From Hahella ganghwensis DSM 17046 (GTDB taxonomy: Bacteria; Pseudomonadota; Gammaproteobacteria; Pseudomonadales; Oleiphilaceae), in contig NZ_AQXX01000141.1 of assembly GCF_000376785.1 (NCBI RefSeq), positions 62,001 through 126,000 of the forward strand: 64,000 nucleotides of DNA, given 5' to 3'. This document shows, one piece after another, positions 19,374 through 30,499 of the stretch (position 1 is its first letter; the number at the start of each line of letters is the position of its first letter). A program made the translations under genes and the position numbers. Below the pieces are notes generated by a model. The model ran no database searches. It saw only the letters and a program-made list of their open reading frames with translations, and was not told the DNA's origin.

Positions 19374-21119
19374 CTAGTCTGAAGCAACATGCAGGCCACC
19401 GAGGCTTCGAATCCAGGCTCCTGCCTCTTGAATATTTGCAGGCAGATTGCCCAATCCTTCTCTGGCGGTTGTTTTATCCAAATAGACTCCATGCAGTACG
19501 ACATACCAGTCCTTACCCTGGTAGTCAGATTTCACATAGAAGTAGCCCTCTGTATTATCGAGACCTTTCAGGAATTCAGTCGCAGACTCGCTAGAAAAGG
19601 ACCCTAACACCTGAATAGTCCAACTTCCCTGCGGCTGCTTCTCTACCCACTCGGCAGTCCGCTTGAATTCTGACACTGAAACCTGTGCCTTCACCCGCTC
19701 ATCCGCGACGACTACTTGCCTCGAAGGTTCAGATCCAGCCTTTTCAGAAGGCTTATTGACTGACAATTCTTCATGAGGCTCTTTATTCGACACCTCTTTT
19801 TGCGTCTTTTTTTGCACCTTGGGCTGAACCTCAGTCAACGCCTGACCGGCTTCATGCACCATCTTAGTGCTATCATCGTCAGAACTCGCCTTATCCGCTA
19901 CAGCGCTTTCAGCGACAGTCTCCTCGACTTTATCTGCTTTTTCAGAGGGCTCGCCTTTCTCAGCAGAGTCAGCACTTTCTACAGGATCACCATCGGCCTG
20001 CGATCCCCCTTTCAACGACACTTCAGTCTTTTCCATTGCAGAAATCAGATCTTCTTCTGATGCGGAGCGGGGTTCTGTCGCCCCTTGATCAGAGAGAGGC
20101 AATAAGTCATCGCTGACGAGGGTGTTATCAGCCCCTTCCTTTAAATCGCCATCAGATGAAACAGGCAAGGCTATCGTATACCGGGATTGCTCAACCACTT
20201 CGTCAACCACAGCCTCTTCATCCTGATCATACTGCAACGATATCAGAATGACGGCCAGCACCAATGCTAGGCCCACCAGACCTGCAAAAAGCAGATTCAT
20301 TTGGGAAATACGCCCGTGACCGGAAGCCACTGAATCAACACCTGAGAGAAGAACCGAAGAAGCTGTTCTTACTATCCTTCCTGGGAGTCCTTTACCCAGC
20401 TTATGTATTTTTATCAGCGCTTCCTGATCTATACCTGGGGACCCAGTCCACCCAGCCTGCTGGAGATGTTTCAGCACAAAATCGGCTGTATCACTCTGAC
20501 TGAAATTTCTTAGCTGAAGTTGATGGAATGGTTGAGACTGTGATTCTGGAAACAGTCGCCGAATCTGTTCCACCATCTGCTGCTGAGCCAGAAGCACCAG
20601 ACCAAATGCTCCCGAAAGGCGAGGATTAAACCGTTTTGCTAACAACTCAATGCTTTCATCTGACAGCTCATGGGCGTCATCAATAACAAAGAGAGTTCTC
20701 AGGCCGTGGGAGTACTGATTGGAACAAGTCTCGAGTATGCGATTTGACAGCGTTTCGGTGGAATCCCCTTTGGCGACGACCACTCCTAACAGCTTGGCCA
20801 TTTGCACAATAAGGCTGGCACGCCCCTCTAAGAGTTTAGGGCGTAACCAAACAATCTTCAGCGCCTCTTTCTCATATTCAGTCAGTTGCTCAAGTAAGCA
20901 GGTCTTACCACTTCCCTTGTCTCCGGTAACAACCAGAATATGATCAGAGAAATGCACCAGATGCCGCAGGTTATCCAACAACTCCTGGCGCTGAGCCCCA
21001 CCAAAAAAGCACCGACTTCCTACACTTTCGGCATGAAACGGATCAAAGGACAATCCAAATTGTTGCCGCCATTGTTCAGCAGTGTAAGCTTGCTCCCTGG
21101 TATGCTCATTTGCTGACAT
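19374..21119 (-). CDS. AAA ATPase - transmembrane - SPOR cell-division protein (DamX-like)
   Basis: 581 aa. ExeA-like AAA domain with Walker A GDKGSGKT (66-73) and Walker B LFVIDDAHE (143-151); one membrane helix at about 275-296; a long acidic, Ser/Glu/Lys-rich periplasmic linker; and a C-terminal SPOR domain (about 500-578) that binds denuded septal peptidoglycan. AAGG lies 7 nt before the ATG. The place between aroB and gltB is that of damX in Pseudomonas. Enterobacterial DamX has no complete ATPase, so the name is by position and domain plan. Likely role at the division septum. Confidence 0.85.
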   Translation of the reverse strand: MSANEHTREQAYTAEQWRQQFGLSFDPFHAESVGSRCFFGGAQRQELLDNLRHLVHFSDHILVVTGDKGSGKTCLLEQLTEYEKEALKIVWLRPKLLEGRASLIVQMAKLLGVVVAKGDSTETLSNRILETCSNQYSHGLRTLFVIDDAHELSDESIELLAKRFNPRLSGAFGLVLLAQQQMVEQIRRLFPESQSQPFHQLQLRNFSQSDTADFVLKHLQQAGWTGSPGIDQEALIKIHKLGKGLPGRIVRTASSVLLSGVDSVASGHGRISQMNLLFAGLVGLALVLAVILISLQYDQDEEAVVDEVVEQSRYTIALPVSSDGDLKEGADNTLVSDDLLPLSDQGATEPRSASEEDLISAMEKTEVSLKGGSQADGDPVESADSAEKGEPSEKADKVEETVAESAVADKASSDDDSTKMVHEAGQALTEVQPKVQKKTQKEVSNKEPHEELSVNKPSEKAGSEPSRQVVVADERVKAQVSVSEFKRTAEWVEKQPQGSWTIQVLGSFSSESATEFLKGLDNTEGYFYVKSDYQGKDWYVVLHGVYLDKTTAREGLGNLPANIQEAGAWIRSLGGLHVASD

Positions 21120-21128
21120 GACGCAGCC

Positions 21129-22211
21129 TTAGTGCTGGGTAAATTCAGCCAAAGTCTGCCCCAGATTTGCCTGAGCAAACTGATCAGTGACCCAGGCATC
21201 TCCCAGACCACGCAAAAGTACCAGACGCAATCGTCCGTCAAGCACCTTCTTATCTATTGCCATATAGCGGGTAAAATCTTCGTCGCGCATATTCGACGGC
21301 GGTCTGACCGGAAGATTGGATCGACTGAATATATTAACAACGCGCTTGTAGTCGTCCTGATCCAGATTCCCTTCTCTGAGAGATAGATCAGCAGCCATCA
21401 CGGTACCTGCCGCAACAGCCTCACCATGCAACCACTCTTTGTAATGGGTAAACGCCTCTATTGCATGGCCGAATGTATGACCTAGATTTAAAATAGCCCT
21501 CACACCTTTTTCAGTTTCATCCTCTGCCACGACTTCCGCTTTAATCTGACAAGAACGCTGAATAGCATAACGTAGTTTTTTATCATCCAGAGCCATCAGC
21601 TCATCCAGATTCTCTTCAAGCCAGCCGAGAAACGAAGCGTCTTTGATCAGCCCATACTTAATGACTTCTGCCAACCCTGCAGAGAACTCACTCTCCGGAA
21701 GAGAATGTAAAGTTGAGGTATCAATAAGAACCGCTTTTGGTTGATAAAAAGCGCCAATCATATTTTTACCCTGCGGGTGATTAATCCCGGTTTTACCGCC
21801 AACAGAAGAATCCACCTGGGACAAGAGAGTGGTTGGCACCTGGATAAAGTTTACCCCTCTCTGATAGGAAGCTGCTGCGTATCCGGTCATATCACCAATC
21901 ACACCGCCACCTAAGGCTATCAGTGTTGTCGTTCTATTATGGCGCTGACCAATGAGATGGTCATAGATCGACGCCAGAGAATCCATATTCTTATACTCTT
22001 CCCCATCAGGAAGGATAGTGACATCAACATCATAACCTTCAAGTAACTGCTGAACCTTGTCGAGATATAAAGGTGCCACCGTTTCATTGGTCACGATCAT
22101 AATCTGCTTGCCAGAAATATGTCTGGTAAGCAGTTCCTTTTGAGACAACACGTCACTACCTATATAAATCGGGTAGCTACGCTCCTCTAATTCGACATTG
22201 AGAATTTCCAC
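21129..22211 (-). CDS. aroB: 3-dehydroquinate synthase
   Basis: 360 aa with a GTG start at 22211, preceded by AGAGG. NAD-binding [13 protein letters not shown], the [20 protein letters not shown] block and metal-binding His in HTFGHAIE and HGEAV are present. It converts DAHP to 3-dehydroquinate, step 2 of the shikimate pathway. It follows aroK by 2 nt, and the SPOR protein follows after 9 nt, so aroK-aroB-damX is one unit. Confidence 0.97.
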   Translation of the reverse strand: MEILNVELEERSYPIYIGSDVLSQKELLTRHISGKQIMIVTNETVAPLYLDKVQQLLEGYDVDVTILPDGEEYKNMDSLASIYDHLIGQRHNRTTTLIALGGGVIGDMTGYAAASYQRGVNFIQVPTTLLSQVDSSVGGKTGINHPQGKNMIGAFYQPKAVLIDTSTLHSLPESEFSAGLAEVIKYGLIKDASFLGWLEENLDELMALDDKKLRYAIQRSCQIKAEVVAEDETEKGVRAILNLGHTFGHAIEAFTHYKEWLHGEAVAAGTVMAADLSLREGNLDQDDYKRVVNIFSRSNLPVRPPSNMRDEDFTRYMAIDKKVLDGRLRLVLLRGLGDAWVTDQFAQANLGQTLAEFTQH

Positions 22212-22213
22212 AA

Positions 22214-22768
22214 TTATTCAACCTCTGGAGACTTTGGCATCCAATTGGGAGATGCCTGAAGGGCTTTGATAATTTCTCTAACGACTGCCCTTGGTCGCTT
22301 TTGATCAGTACTAATAACATAGTCTGCAATTGAGCGATAGATAGGATCACGAGTAGACATTAGATTCTGCAGAACTTTCAGGGGATCATTGTTTTGCAGC
22401 AAGGGTCTTTTCCGATCCTTGCGGGTTCTTTGATATTGCTGCTCTACAGAAGTAAACAGATACACAACAAACCCCCGGGTACTCAAATGGTACTGATTCT
22501 CCTCACTCACTACCGCGCCGCCGCCTGTCGCCACAACAATTCCAGGGACATTCGATAATTCTTCGATCACCATTCGTTCGCGGGCACGGAATCCCTCCTC
22601 CCCTTCAACGTCAAAGATCCACGGAATATCTGCACCTGACCGATCTTCAATTTCGCGATCAGAATCCTTGAATTCAAAGTGAAGCTCACGGGCCAGAAGC
22701 TTGCCTATTGTGGTCTTCCCAGTCCCCATGGGGCCCACCAGTACAACATTATGTTTGTAATCTTGCAT
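22214..22768 (-). CDS. aroK: Shikimate kinase
   Basis: 184 aa. Walker [10 protein letters not shown] at residues 12-20, Asp in FKDSDREIE for shikimate binding, GGGAVV, and the lid region RKDRKRPLL. It phosphorylates shikimate at the 3-hydroxyl. It is first in the aroK-aroB-damX unit. A terminator of pilQ lies 76 nt upstream, so transcription must begin in 22769-22843 or read through. Confidence 0.96.
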   Translation of the reverse strand: MQDYKHNVVLVGPMGTGKTTIGKLLARELHFEFKDSDREIEDRSGADIPWIFDVEGEEGFRARERMVIEELSNVPGIVVATGGGAVVSEENQYHLSTRGFVVYLFTSVEQQYQRTRKDRKRPLLQNNDPLKVLQNLMSTRDPIYRSIADYVISTDQKRPRAVVREIIKALQASPNWMPKSPEVE

Positions 22769-22843
22769 GCCTTGTCAACCATCGCTTAAGCGCTGCGGAG
22801 CATAGCATGAGAAAGCCTTGGGCTCTAGTACGTCCAAAACGCA

Positions 22844-22867
22844 AAAAGCCACCCTAAGGTGGCTTTT
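22844..22867 (-). terminator. Terminator of the pilMNOPQ operon
   Basis: AAAAGCCACC (22844-22853) and GGTGGCTTTT (22858-22867) form a 10-bp stem with a 4-nt loop, followed leftward by T residues. It lies 18 nt after the pilQ stop. Confidence 0.9.
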
Positions 22868-22884
22868 GCTCAGTTTGAAGAAGC

Positions 22885-24972
22885 TTAGTTATCTATCAAA
22901 CCATTTGTGATCAGTTTTGGTGTAATGAATACCAGAAGCTCGGAGCGCTCATCAGTGCTCTCAGTTTTGGTAAACAATCTACCTAAATAAGGCAGGTCCC
23001 CAAGGAATGGCGTCTTGGTGACTGTCTTGGAGGTTTCTGCAGTAAAAATACCACCAAGAACAATCGTCTCACCATTTCCTACCAACACCTGTGTTGTAAT
23101 TTCATTGGTTGCGATACTTGGGATACCCGCTGTTACTTCACCACGACTATCCTGATTTACAACCAGATCCATAATAATCTTGTCGTCAGGCGTAATTTGT
23201 GGAGTTACTTCCAGTGCTAACACAGCCTTTTTAAACGAAACACTGGTCGCACCACTTGAAGACGCCTCTTCATAAGGTATTTCTTCACCTGACTCGATAC
23301 GTGCAGTCTGTCTGTCAGCGGTCACGATCTTAGGCTGAGCAATGACTTCACCTTTCCCATCCGACTCAAATGCGGACAGTTCCAATTGAAGTACATTCAG
23401 TCCACGCTGGAACCCAATGGCGATGGAAGAAGTATTACTTCTAGTCACACCTAAATCTACAGCCAGAGCATCTGGGAAAGTTGCAATCGTTGGCTGATCC
23501 ACATCGGGATCGTTTAACTGATTAAAAGCAGTGATGTTTGAATCAGAACCACCACCTATAATCCAGTTTCCTGCCCCATTGCTCTTGACACGAGTGCCTC
23601 CCCATTTAATACCGAGCTCATCAATAGCGTCGGTACGTGCCCTTACGATCCTCGCCTCAATCAGCACCTGACTGACAGCCACATCCCATGTCGAAATCAA
23701 CCTACGAACTTCAGCAATTTTCTCTACTGTCTCACGGATACTGATTGTGTTAGTCCGTTCATCTGAAGAAATAAAGCCTCTACTGGATATCAACTCTTCG
23801 TCAGACTGCAAGAGAGTAACGATGTCTTTTGCTTTGGCATAATTGATCTGAATAACTTCCAATCTGACAGGAGCAAGCTCTTTAACTTGTTTGGAAGCCT
23901 CAAGCTCCAGTTTCTCCCTTGCAGCGATTTCTTCTGCTGGAGCGATCAACAAAACGTTTCCGACTTTACGTTGATCCAGCCCTTTAGTTTTCAGCACAAG
24001 CTCCAACGCTTGATCCCAGGGAACATTCTGGAGTCTCAAGGTGATACGACCACCTACAGTGTCACTGGCAACCAGATTAAGCCCCGTAAAATCCGCTATC
24101 AACTGGAGTACTGAACGAACTTCAATATCCTGAAAATTCAATGAGAGCTTCTCGCCAGTATAAGGAAATTTATCTTTCTGACGCTGCTCAGCTTCATCGG
24201 CGGTCAAAGGCTCAACGGTTAGCGTAAACTTGTTGTCAGCTTGGTAAGCCAGGTAATCGTAGTTACCCTGAGGTTTAACCAATACGACTGCTTCACCTTC
24301 TTCGGTATATGACTCAATAAACTGAACTGGTGTAGCAAAGTCGACAACATCCAAGCTTCTCTGCAGCTCTTTTGGCAGACGGGTATTACCAAACCTCAGT
24401 TTGATATTGCCTGCTTCCTCTGCCATATCCACGTTCACTTTGTCACTGGAGAAGTCAATCATGACTCGACCATCACCAGATTCCCCTCTACGAAAATCAA
24501 TGTCGGTAATCATCAGCTCTTTGCTGGAGGACGAGCTTACAGACCGGGTAACAGATGACGAAGAACCTGATGAGCTTGAAACAGCCCCTACAGTTGAACT
24601 ACCCAACTCAACAACCACCTGATTTCCACGAACAGCCGTCGCGTAAGGAACCAGCTCCAAAAGATTCATAATGACCCGAGTACGACCACCAGCCTCAACA
24701 ATGGTGACGCTCTGAGTGTTACCTTTAGAGATCTTATGGTATTTCTCACTCAAACTACTTCCCACACCTGCAAAATCTAATGCGATTCGGGCCGGTTGCT
24801 CGATGGAATAGCCATTAGGTTCTGGCGGCGTCCCGTCAAATTGTAATTTGACCTCAGTTCGGTCTCCGGGGAGTGCAGCAAAATCTATAGCCGTGAGATT
24901 AACTGCATGCGATAGTCCACATATCATAGATAGTATGAGAGCGAACCAAATCTTACTCATAAGCGCTTTCAT
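22885..24972 (-). CDS. pilQ: Type IV pilus secretin PilQ
   Basis: 695 aa from ATG 24972, which has GGAG 6 nt upstream and gives a clean signal peptide ending GLSHA; longer starts at 25017-25020 overlap pilP and bury the signal. Order: two AMIN peptidoglycan-binding domains separated by a Ser-rich linker, a secretin/TonB short N-terminal domain (FQDIEVRSVLQLIADFTGLN), an N1/KH domain, and the C-terminal secretin core with VLGGIFTAE near the end. It forms the outer-membrane pore for the pilus and is last in the operon. Confidence 0.96.
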   Translation of the reverse strand: MKALMSKIWFALILSMICGLSHAVNLTAIDFAALPGDRTEVKLQFDGTPPEPNGYSIEQPARIALDFAGVGSSLSEKYHKISKGNTQSVTIVEAGGRTRVIMNLLELVPYATAVRGNQVVVELGSSTVGAVSSSSGSSSSVTRSVSSSSSKELMITDIDFRRGESGDGRVMIDFSSDKVNVDMAEEAGNIKLRFGNTRLPKELQRSLDVVDFATPVQFIESYTEEGEAVVLVKPQGNYDYLAYQADNKFTLTVEPLTADEAEQRQKDKFPYTGEKLSLNFQDIEVRSVLQLIADFTGLNLVASDTVGGRITLRLQNVPWDQALELVLKTKGLDQRKVGNVLLIAPAEEIAAREKLELEASKQVKELAPVRLEVIQINYAKAKDIVTLLQSDEELISSRGFISSDERTNTISIRETVEKIAEVRRLISTWDVAVSQVLIEARIVRARTDAIDELGIKWGGTRVKSNGAGNWIIGGGSDSNITAFNQLNDPDVDQPTIATFPDALAVDLGVTRSNTSSIAIGFQRGLNVLQLELSAFESDGKGEVIAQPKIVTADRQTARIESGEEIPYEEASSSGATSVSFKKAVLALEVTPQITPDDKIIMDLVVNQDSRGEVTAGIPSIATNEITTQVLVGNGETIVLGGIFTAETSKTVTKTPFLGDLPYLGRLFTKTESTDERSELLVFITPKLITNGLIDN

Positions 24973-25016
24973 TGTATTCTCCAAATAAATCTCACTTGGC
25001 TCTCGATTCACCTTCA

Positions 25017-25559
25017 TCAATTCACTTCCCTTAAGCCCATGGTCCGAGGGCGTTCAAACCACCCTCCCTGACCATCTGATACGATTTCTATGAGCTCAAT
25101 CTGCGACTCAGTCACACTCACCACCTTGCCATGGTTTTTACCCATATAATTGCCTTCTCTCACACGATGAATTCCGCCATCGCCATCACTAACCAATGCA
25201 AATAGCCTTGAATCATCCTGTTTAATAATTGTTCCAACCATCGCCATATTACCTATAGCAAAGCTTTCCAAAAGCTCCTGAGGACGATTGAAGTCAGGTT
25301 TAACATTGCTTTTAGGCTTCTGGTCCAGGGATGCCAGCTGCACCACCTGGGGAGGAGTAAAGGGAGAACGCCTGTTAGCTGCACTATAGGAAAAGGCTTC
25401 ATAAGCTTTGAACTCCGGCAAAGGCTCAATTCTCTTCTTAGGGCGAGCCTTCACTTCTTTAACATAAGCCTCAAGATCCTCAAACCCTGATCCAGTAGAA
25501 CAGCCAGACAATGGAATGAACAGTGCAGCCAGCACAAGAAATATACTTAGTCTTAACAT
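25017..25559 (-). CDS. pilP: Type IV pilus lipoprotein PilP
   Basis: 180 aa. Lipoprotein signal with lipobox LSGC (Cys20). A disordered proline/lysine stretch leads to a small beta domain (about 90-170). PilP links the PilN-PilO inner-membrane complex to the PilQ secretin. The start overlaps the pilO stop (TAATG), showing coupling. Confidence 0.95.
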   Translation of the reverse strand: MLRLSIFLVLAALFIPLSGCSTGSGFEDLEAYVKEVKARPKKRIEPLPEFKAYEAFSYSAANRRSPFTPPQVVQLASLDQKPKSNVKPDFNRPQELLESFAIGNMAMVGTIIKQDDSRLFALVSDGDGGIHRVREGNYMGKNHGKVVSVTESQIELIEIVSDGQGGWFERPRTMGLREVN

Positions 25560-26176
25560 TAGTTATCCCCGCCACCACTGTATCGATAGGTTTTAGCCTG
25601 GATTTCCATGGTCAAGCTTTCTACCCCCTGCTGAGCTTTAGTGATACTGAAGTCATGCAAAGTAACAATCCTTGGCAAACCTGCCACACCACTAACAAAT
25701 GCGGCAATATCGTGATATGTACCTGACAACCTGATTCGAATCGGTAGCTCGATATAGAACTCTCGGGATAATTCCGGCTGCAGATCAATCGAAGACAACT
25801 CCAGCCCGCTCAAAGAGCCAACACTGGAAATATCCTCAAGCAACCCAGGTACCTCCGTGTCACTTGGCAGTTGGCGAAGCAAAGCGCCGAAGGTTTTTTC
25901 CATTTCAACCATCTGAGCTTTGTATTCTTCCAGATTGGAAACCTGGCCGGCTTTAATCTCGAACTGACTCTTGAGCTCCATTTCCTCTTGCTCAGTAGCC
26001 GCCAGAGTCGCGTCCAGATCCTTGATATCAAACCAATAAACCGCCCCTAACACCAACGCAATCAGAAGCAGGATACAAATAGCTTTTATGGGCGCTGGCC
26101 AAGAACCTGCATTGTTGAAATCCAAGTCATTGATATCAAAATTTTTCAGGCCTTCCAGGGAGTCTGACATACTCAT
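25559..26176 (-). CDS. pilO: Type IV pilus assembly protein PilO
   Basis: 205 aa from ATG 26176; GGAGGT inside the last codons of pilN sits 7 nt upstream, which decides the start. One membrane helix (about 28-48: AICILLLIALVLGAVYWF), a coiled coil and a ferredoxin-like periplasmic domain. It pairs with PilN in the alignment complex. Confidence 0.95.
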   Translation of the reverse strand: MSMSDSLEGLKNFDINDLDFNNAGSWPAPIKAICILLLIALVLGAVYWFDIKDLDATLAATEQEEMELKSQFEIKAGQVSNLEEYKAQMVEMEKTFGALLRQLPSDTEVPGLLEDISSVGSLSGLELSSIDLQPELSREFYIELPIRIRLSGTYHDIAAFVSGVAGLPRIVTLHDFSITKAQQGVESLTMEIQAKTYRYSGGGDN

Positions 26177-26177
26177 C

Positions 26178-26743
26178 CTAAGCACCTCCCTTATTCTTTT
26201 CCGCCTCAGGAGTTTCCTGCTTGACATTCATCACGAAGGAACTCTTGGCCTCCTGGCCCGGTACAGCTTTGACAGAACTCAAGCTCGGATCTTTATACCA
26301 TTCTGAGTTGTCCAGATTGCGCATAAGATTGGAGATTCGGCTGTTTGACTCACCGACCCCCTGAACATCCAGAACTTCACCTTTTTTGGATAATGAGGTT
26401 AAGTGAACCCCTTCAGGCATCACTCTCACCAACTCATCAAACTGACGAACAATAATCGGCCTTTTCCCTTGCAGATCCTGGATGACCCTCATCCGCTCCA
26501 ACAGGGCACTTCGCCGTTTTTTCAGCTCTTCAATTTCTCTGATCTGTTTATTCAACTGAGCAATTTCATTTTTAATGAAATTATTTCGTTGCTCCTGGTA
26601 TTCAATATTACTCACAACCGTCTGATGCCAAAGAAAGCCCAGACCAGCACTGATAATCAAAAAACCAGCCAATATAGTGACAAATTGTTTCTGGCGTTCA
26701 GCTCGTAGCTCTTCACGCCATGGACGAAGGTTAATCTTTGCCA

Positions 26744-26744
<1 letters not shown>
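26178..26744 (-). CDS. pilN: Type IV pilus assembly protein PilN
   Basis: 188 aa. The N terminus MAKINLRPWRE is the conserved INLLP-like motif that binds the groove of PilM. A membrane helix (about 21-43), a coiled coil and a periplasmic domain follow. The start overlaps the pilM stop by 1 nt (TAATG). Confidence 0.95.
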
Positions 26745-27820
<1,076 letters not shown>

Positions 27821-27911
27821 TCAGTAAATGCTGCTACATCGTTAACAGAACTTTGCTTAAACAAGCATAGACAACAATTAAAGATTACTAAAACCAAGCC
27901 AATAAAAAGCG

Positions 27912-27917
27912 TATAAT
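27912..27917 (+). promoter_or_regulatory. Possible -10 element of ponA
   Basis: A perfect TATAAT lies 72 nt before the ponA ATG in the AT-rich divergent region 27809-27988. No good -35 hexamer is seen at 16-18 bp, so the assignment is weak. Confidence 0.3.
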
Positions 27918-27988
27918 TGTTGTTGCTCGTCAAACCTAAAGAGATTTCTTAAATAATAGACATAGATTCAAAAGATGTCAGGAAAAAC

Positions 27989-30439
27989 ATGCGAAATTTT
28001 GTGAGACTGTTACGGTTTTTTTGTTGGAGTTTTGTTGTAGGTATCGCCGGTGGCTTACTCATTGCTACGAGTTTTTACCTAGTTCTGTCCCCCCACCTTC
28101 CCGAAGTTGAACAACTACGGACAGTTCAGTTACAAACTCCACTTCGCATCTATACCCGGGACCAGCGGTTAATCGCCGAATTCGGCGAAAAACGTAGATC
28201 TCCCATTAACATCCAGGATGCCCCCCAGAATCTGTTAAATGCCTTCATGGCAGCGGAAGACAGCCGTTTCTACGAACATGGTGGAGTTGATATCAAAGGA
28301 CTTTTACGTGCATCGGTACAACTCATCAGCACCGGCAGCATTCAGTCCGGTGGCAGCACCATCACCATGCAGGTTGCGAAAAACTTCTTCCTTAGCCAAG
28401 AACGAACCTTTTCCAGAAAATTCAATGAAATATTGCTCGCACTTAAGATTGAGCAAGAACTTGAGAAGGACGAAATCCTCGAACTCTACCTTAATAAGAT
28501 CTACCTGGGGAATAGGGCATATGGGGTAGAAGCAGCAGCCAATGTGTACTATGGCAAAACCATAAAGGAACTCACATTAGCTGAAAGCGCAATGATTGCC
28601 GGCCTGCCCAAAGCCCCCTCACGCTATAACCCACTGGCCTCCCCCGACCGCGCCAAGATTAGGCGTAATTGGATACTGGATCGAATGCTTGAGCTGAATA
28701 TGATCAACCAAAGCGAACACCAGTCGGCCAAAAATGCCATACTCACAGCAAGCTATCATGGCACCCGCCCGGAAGTAGAGGCGCCCTACATTGCCGAAAT
28801 GGCAAGACAGGAAATTGTGGATTCTTATGGGCTGGACGCCTATACAGACGGCCTGCACGTCATCCTCACTATCGACAGCAAGCTGCAGAATGCAGCGGAT
28901 GCTGCGCTGAAAAAAGGACTGCTCGCCTATAGCAGAAGGCACGGATATAAAGGCCCTATCGCCCGCCCAGGCAAAGAGGCGCTGGAAAACCTCGAAAACA
29001 CCCTAAAGCAATTAGAGGACCTACCATCCGCAAAAGGCCTCTCCCCTGCGGTGGTCACTGAAATCAAGGAAAAATCCCTATCCGTCACCACACCGGATAA
29101 AAATATCATCGAAATTGAGTGGGAAGGACTACGCTGGAGCAACCCATTTCACAACGTTAACAGCCAAGGCAAACGCCCCACTAATGCCAGCGAGGTCGCC
29201 GAACTCGGAGACATTGTTTACATCAGCCTGGATGACGAAGGCTACAAACTGGCCCAAATGCCAGATGTTCAGGGCGCACTGGTTTCACTAACTCCAGAAG
29301 ACGGAGCGATTTTGGCCCTCGTTGGCGGATTTGACTTTTACCTCAGCAAGTTTAACCGGGCAACCCAGGCCCGCAGACAACCCGGCTCCAACTTCAAACC
29401 ATTCGTCTACCTTTCAGCGCTGGAGAACGGTGCGACTGCTTCCACTACCATCAATGATGCCCCCGTAGTGTTTGAAGACTCCCAGCTCGAAGCCTCCTGG
29501 CGTCCGCAAAACTCTTCAGGAAAGTTTTATGGCCCCACCCGATTAAGAAGAGCGCTCTACCTTTCCAGGAACCTGGTATCTATTCGACTGGTACAGAAAA
29601 TCGGTATCAACAATATCAGGAACGGCGTTGAGCAGGTGGGCTTTGACAGCAAACGAATCCCGAAAGATCTCTCAATTGCACTTGGCTCTGCCGCATTTAC
29701 ACCAATGGAAGTAGCATCAGGATACGCAGCGCTCGCCAATGGTGGCCATCGGGTCAAACCTTATCTGATCGATAAGATTATCGATCATGATGCTCAGATC
29801 ATCTACAGTGCAGATCCAGAAATTGCTTGCCGGGAGTGCCTGCAAACTGCATCAGTCTCTGCGGACATGTCAGAGCCGACTTTAGAAAATACCACTGACG
29901 AGACAAGCAATCCTCAGGATGCAACAGCACAACCAAAGGTTGCACCACTTATTGCCGACCCAAGATCCGTCTACATACTTAACAGCATTCTGCAAGATGT
30001 CATCAGACAGGGGACCGGCACAAAGGCTCGTGCACTCGGACGAAATGATCTGTCCGGAAAAACCGGCACCACTAACGACCAGGTTGACGCTTGGTTCTCA
30101 GGTTACAATGGCAACATTGCCACGACGGTCTGGGTGGGATTCGATCAACCAGACACTCTGGGTCGCCGGGAATATGGCAGCAGAGCCGCATTACCCATCT
30201 GGATAGACTATATGAAAGTTGCCCTGGAAGGGATGCCGGAAACGCCAATGAAACAACCACCAGGCATAGTGACAGTCAAAATTGACCCTGAAACCGGCGA
30301 GCGCGCCGCTCCCGGTCAGGAGAATGCCATTTTTGAAATTTTTACTGAAGAATCAGCACCAACACTAAAAATTGTGGAAGACTCTCCTGACGAGATCCCA
30401 CCACAATCAGACGCCCCCCCTCCAGAAATCATTTTCTAG
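27989..30439 (+). CDS. ponA: Penicillin-binding protein 1A, bifunctional peptidoglycan synthase
   Basis: 816 aa. N-terminal membrane helix (about 9-33), GT51 glycosyltransferase domain (AAEDSRFYEHGGVD and GGSTITMQVAKNFFL), OB-like domain, and transpeptidase with Ser in PGSNFKPF (SxxK), SRN (SxN) and KTGTTND (KTG). It polymerises and crosslinks peptidoglycan at the inner membrane. AGGA lies 6 nt before the ATG. It sits divergent to pilM as in Pseudomonas. The C-terminal tail is Pro/Glu-rich. Confidence 0.97.
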   Translation: MRNFVRLLRFFCWSFVVGIAGGLLIATSFYLVLSPHLPEVEQLRTVQLQTPLRIYTRDQRLIAEFGEKRRSPINIQDAPQNLLNAFMAAEDSRFYEHGGVDIKGLLRASVQLISTGSIQSGGSTITMQVAKNFFLSQERTFSRKFNEILLALKIEQELEKDEILELYLNKIYLGNRAYGVEAAANVYYGKTIKELTLAESAMIAGLPKAPSRYNPLASPDRAKIRRNWILDRMLELNMINQSEHQSAKNAILTASYHGTRPEVEAPYIAEMARQEIVDSYGLDAYTDGLHVILTIDSKLQNAADAALKKGLLAYSRRHGYKGPIARPGKEALENLENTLKQLEDLPSAKGLSPAVVTEIKEKSLSVTTPDKNIIEIEWEGLRWSNPFHNVNSQGKRPTNASEVAELGDIVYISLDDEGYKLAQMPDVQGALVSLTPEDGAILALVGGFDFYLSKFNRATQARRQPGSNFKPFVYLSALENGATASTTINDAPVVFEDSQLEASWRPQNSSGKFYGPTRLRRALYLSRNLVSIRLVQKIGINNIRNGVEQVGFDSKRIPKDLSIALGSAAFTPMEVASGYAALANGGHRVKPYLIDKIIDHDAQIIYSADPEIACRECLQTASVSADMSEPTLENTTDETSNPQDATAQPKVAPLIADPRSVYILNSILQDVIRQGTGTKARALGRNDLSGKTGTTNDQVDAWFSGYNGNIATTVWVGFDQPDTLGRREYGSRAALPIWIDYMKVALEGMPETPMKQPPGIVTVKIDPETGERAAPGQENAIFEIFTEESAPTLKIVEDSPDEIPPQSDAPPPEIIF

Positions 30440-30442
30440 AAC

Positions 30443-30473
30443 AAAAAAACCGCATCATTGATGCGGTTTTTTT
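30443..30473. terminator. Bidirectional terminator between ponA and malic enzyme
   Basis: ACCGCATC (30449-30456) and GATGCGGT (30460-30467) around a 3-nt loop, with seven A on the left and seven T on the right. It serves both convergent genes. Confidence 0.9.
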
Positions 30474-30499
30474 ATACTGCCTTCAATAACTCTGAAGAC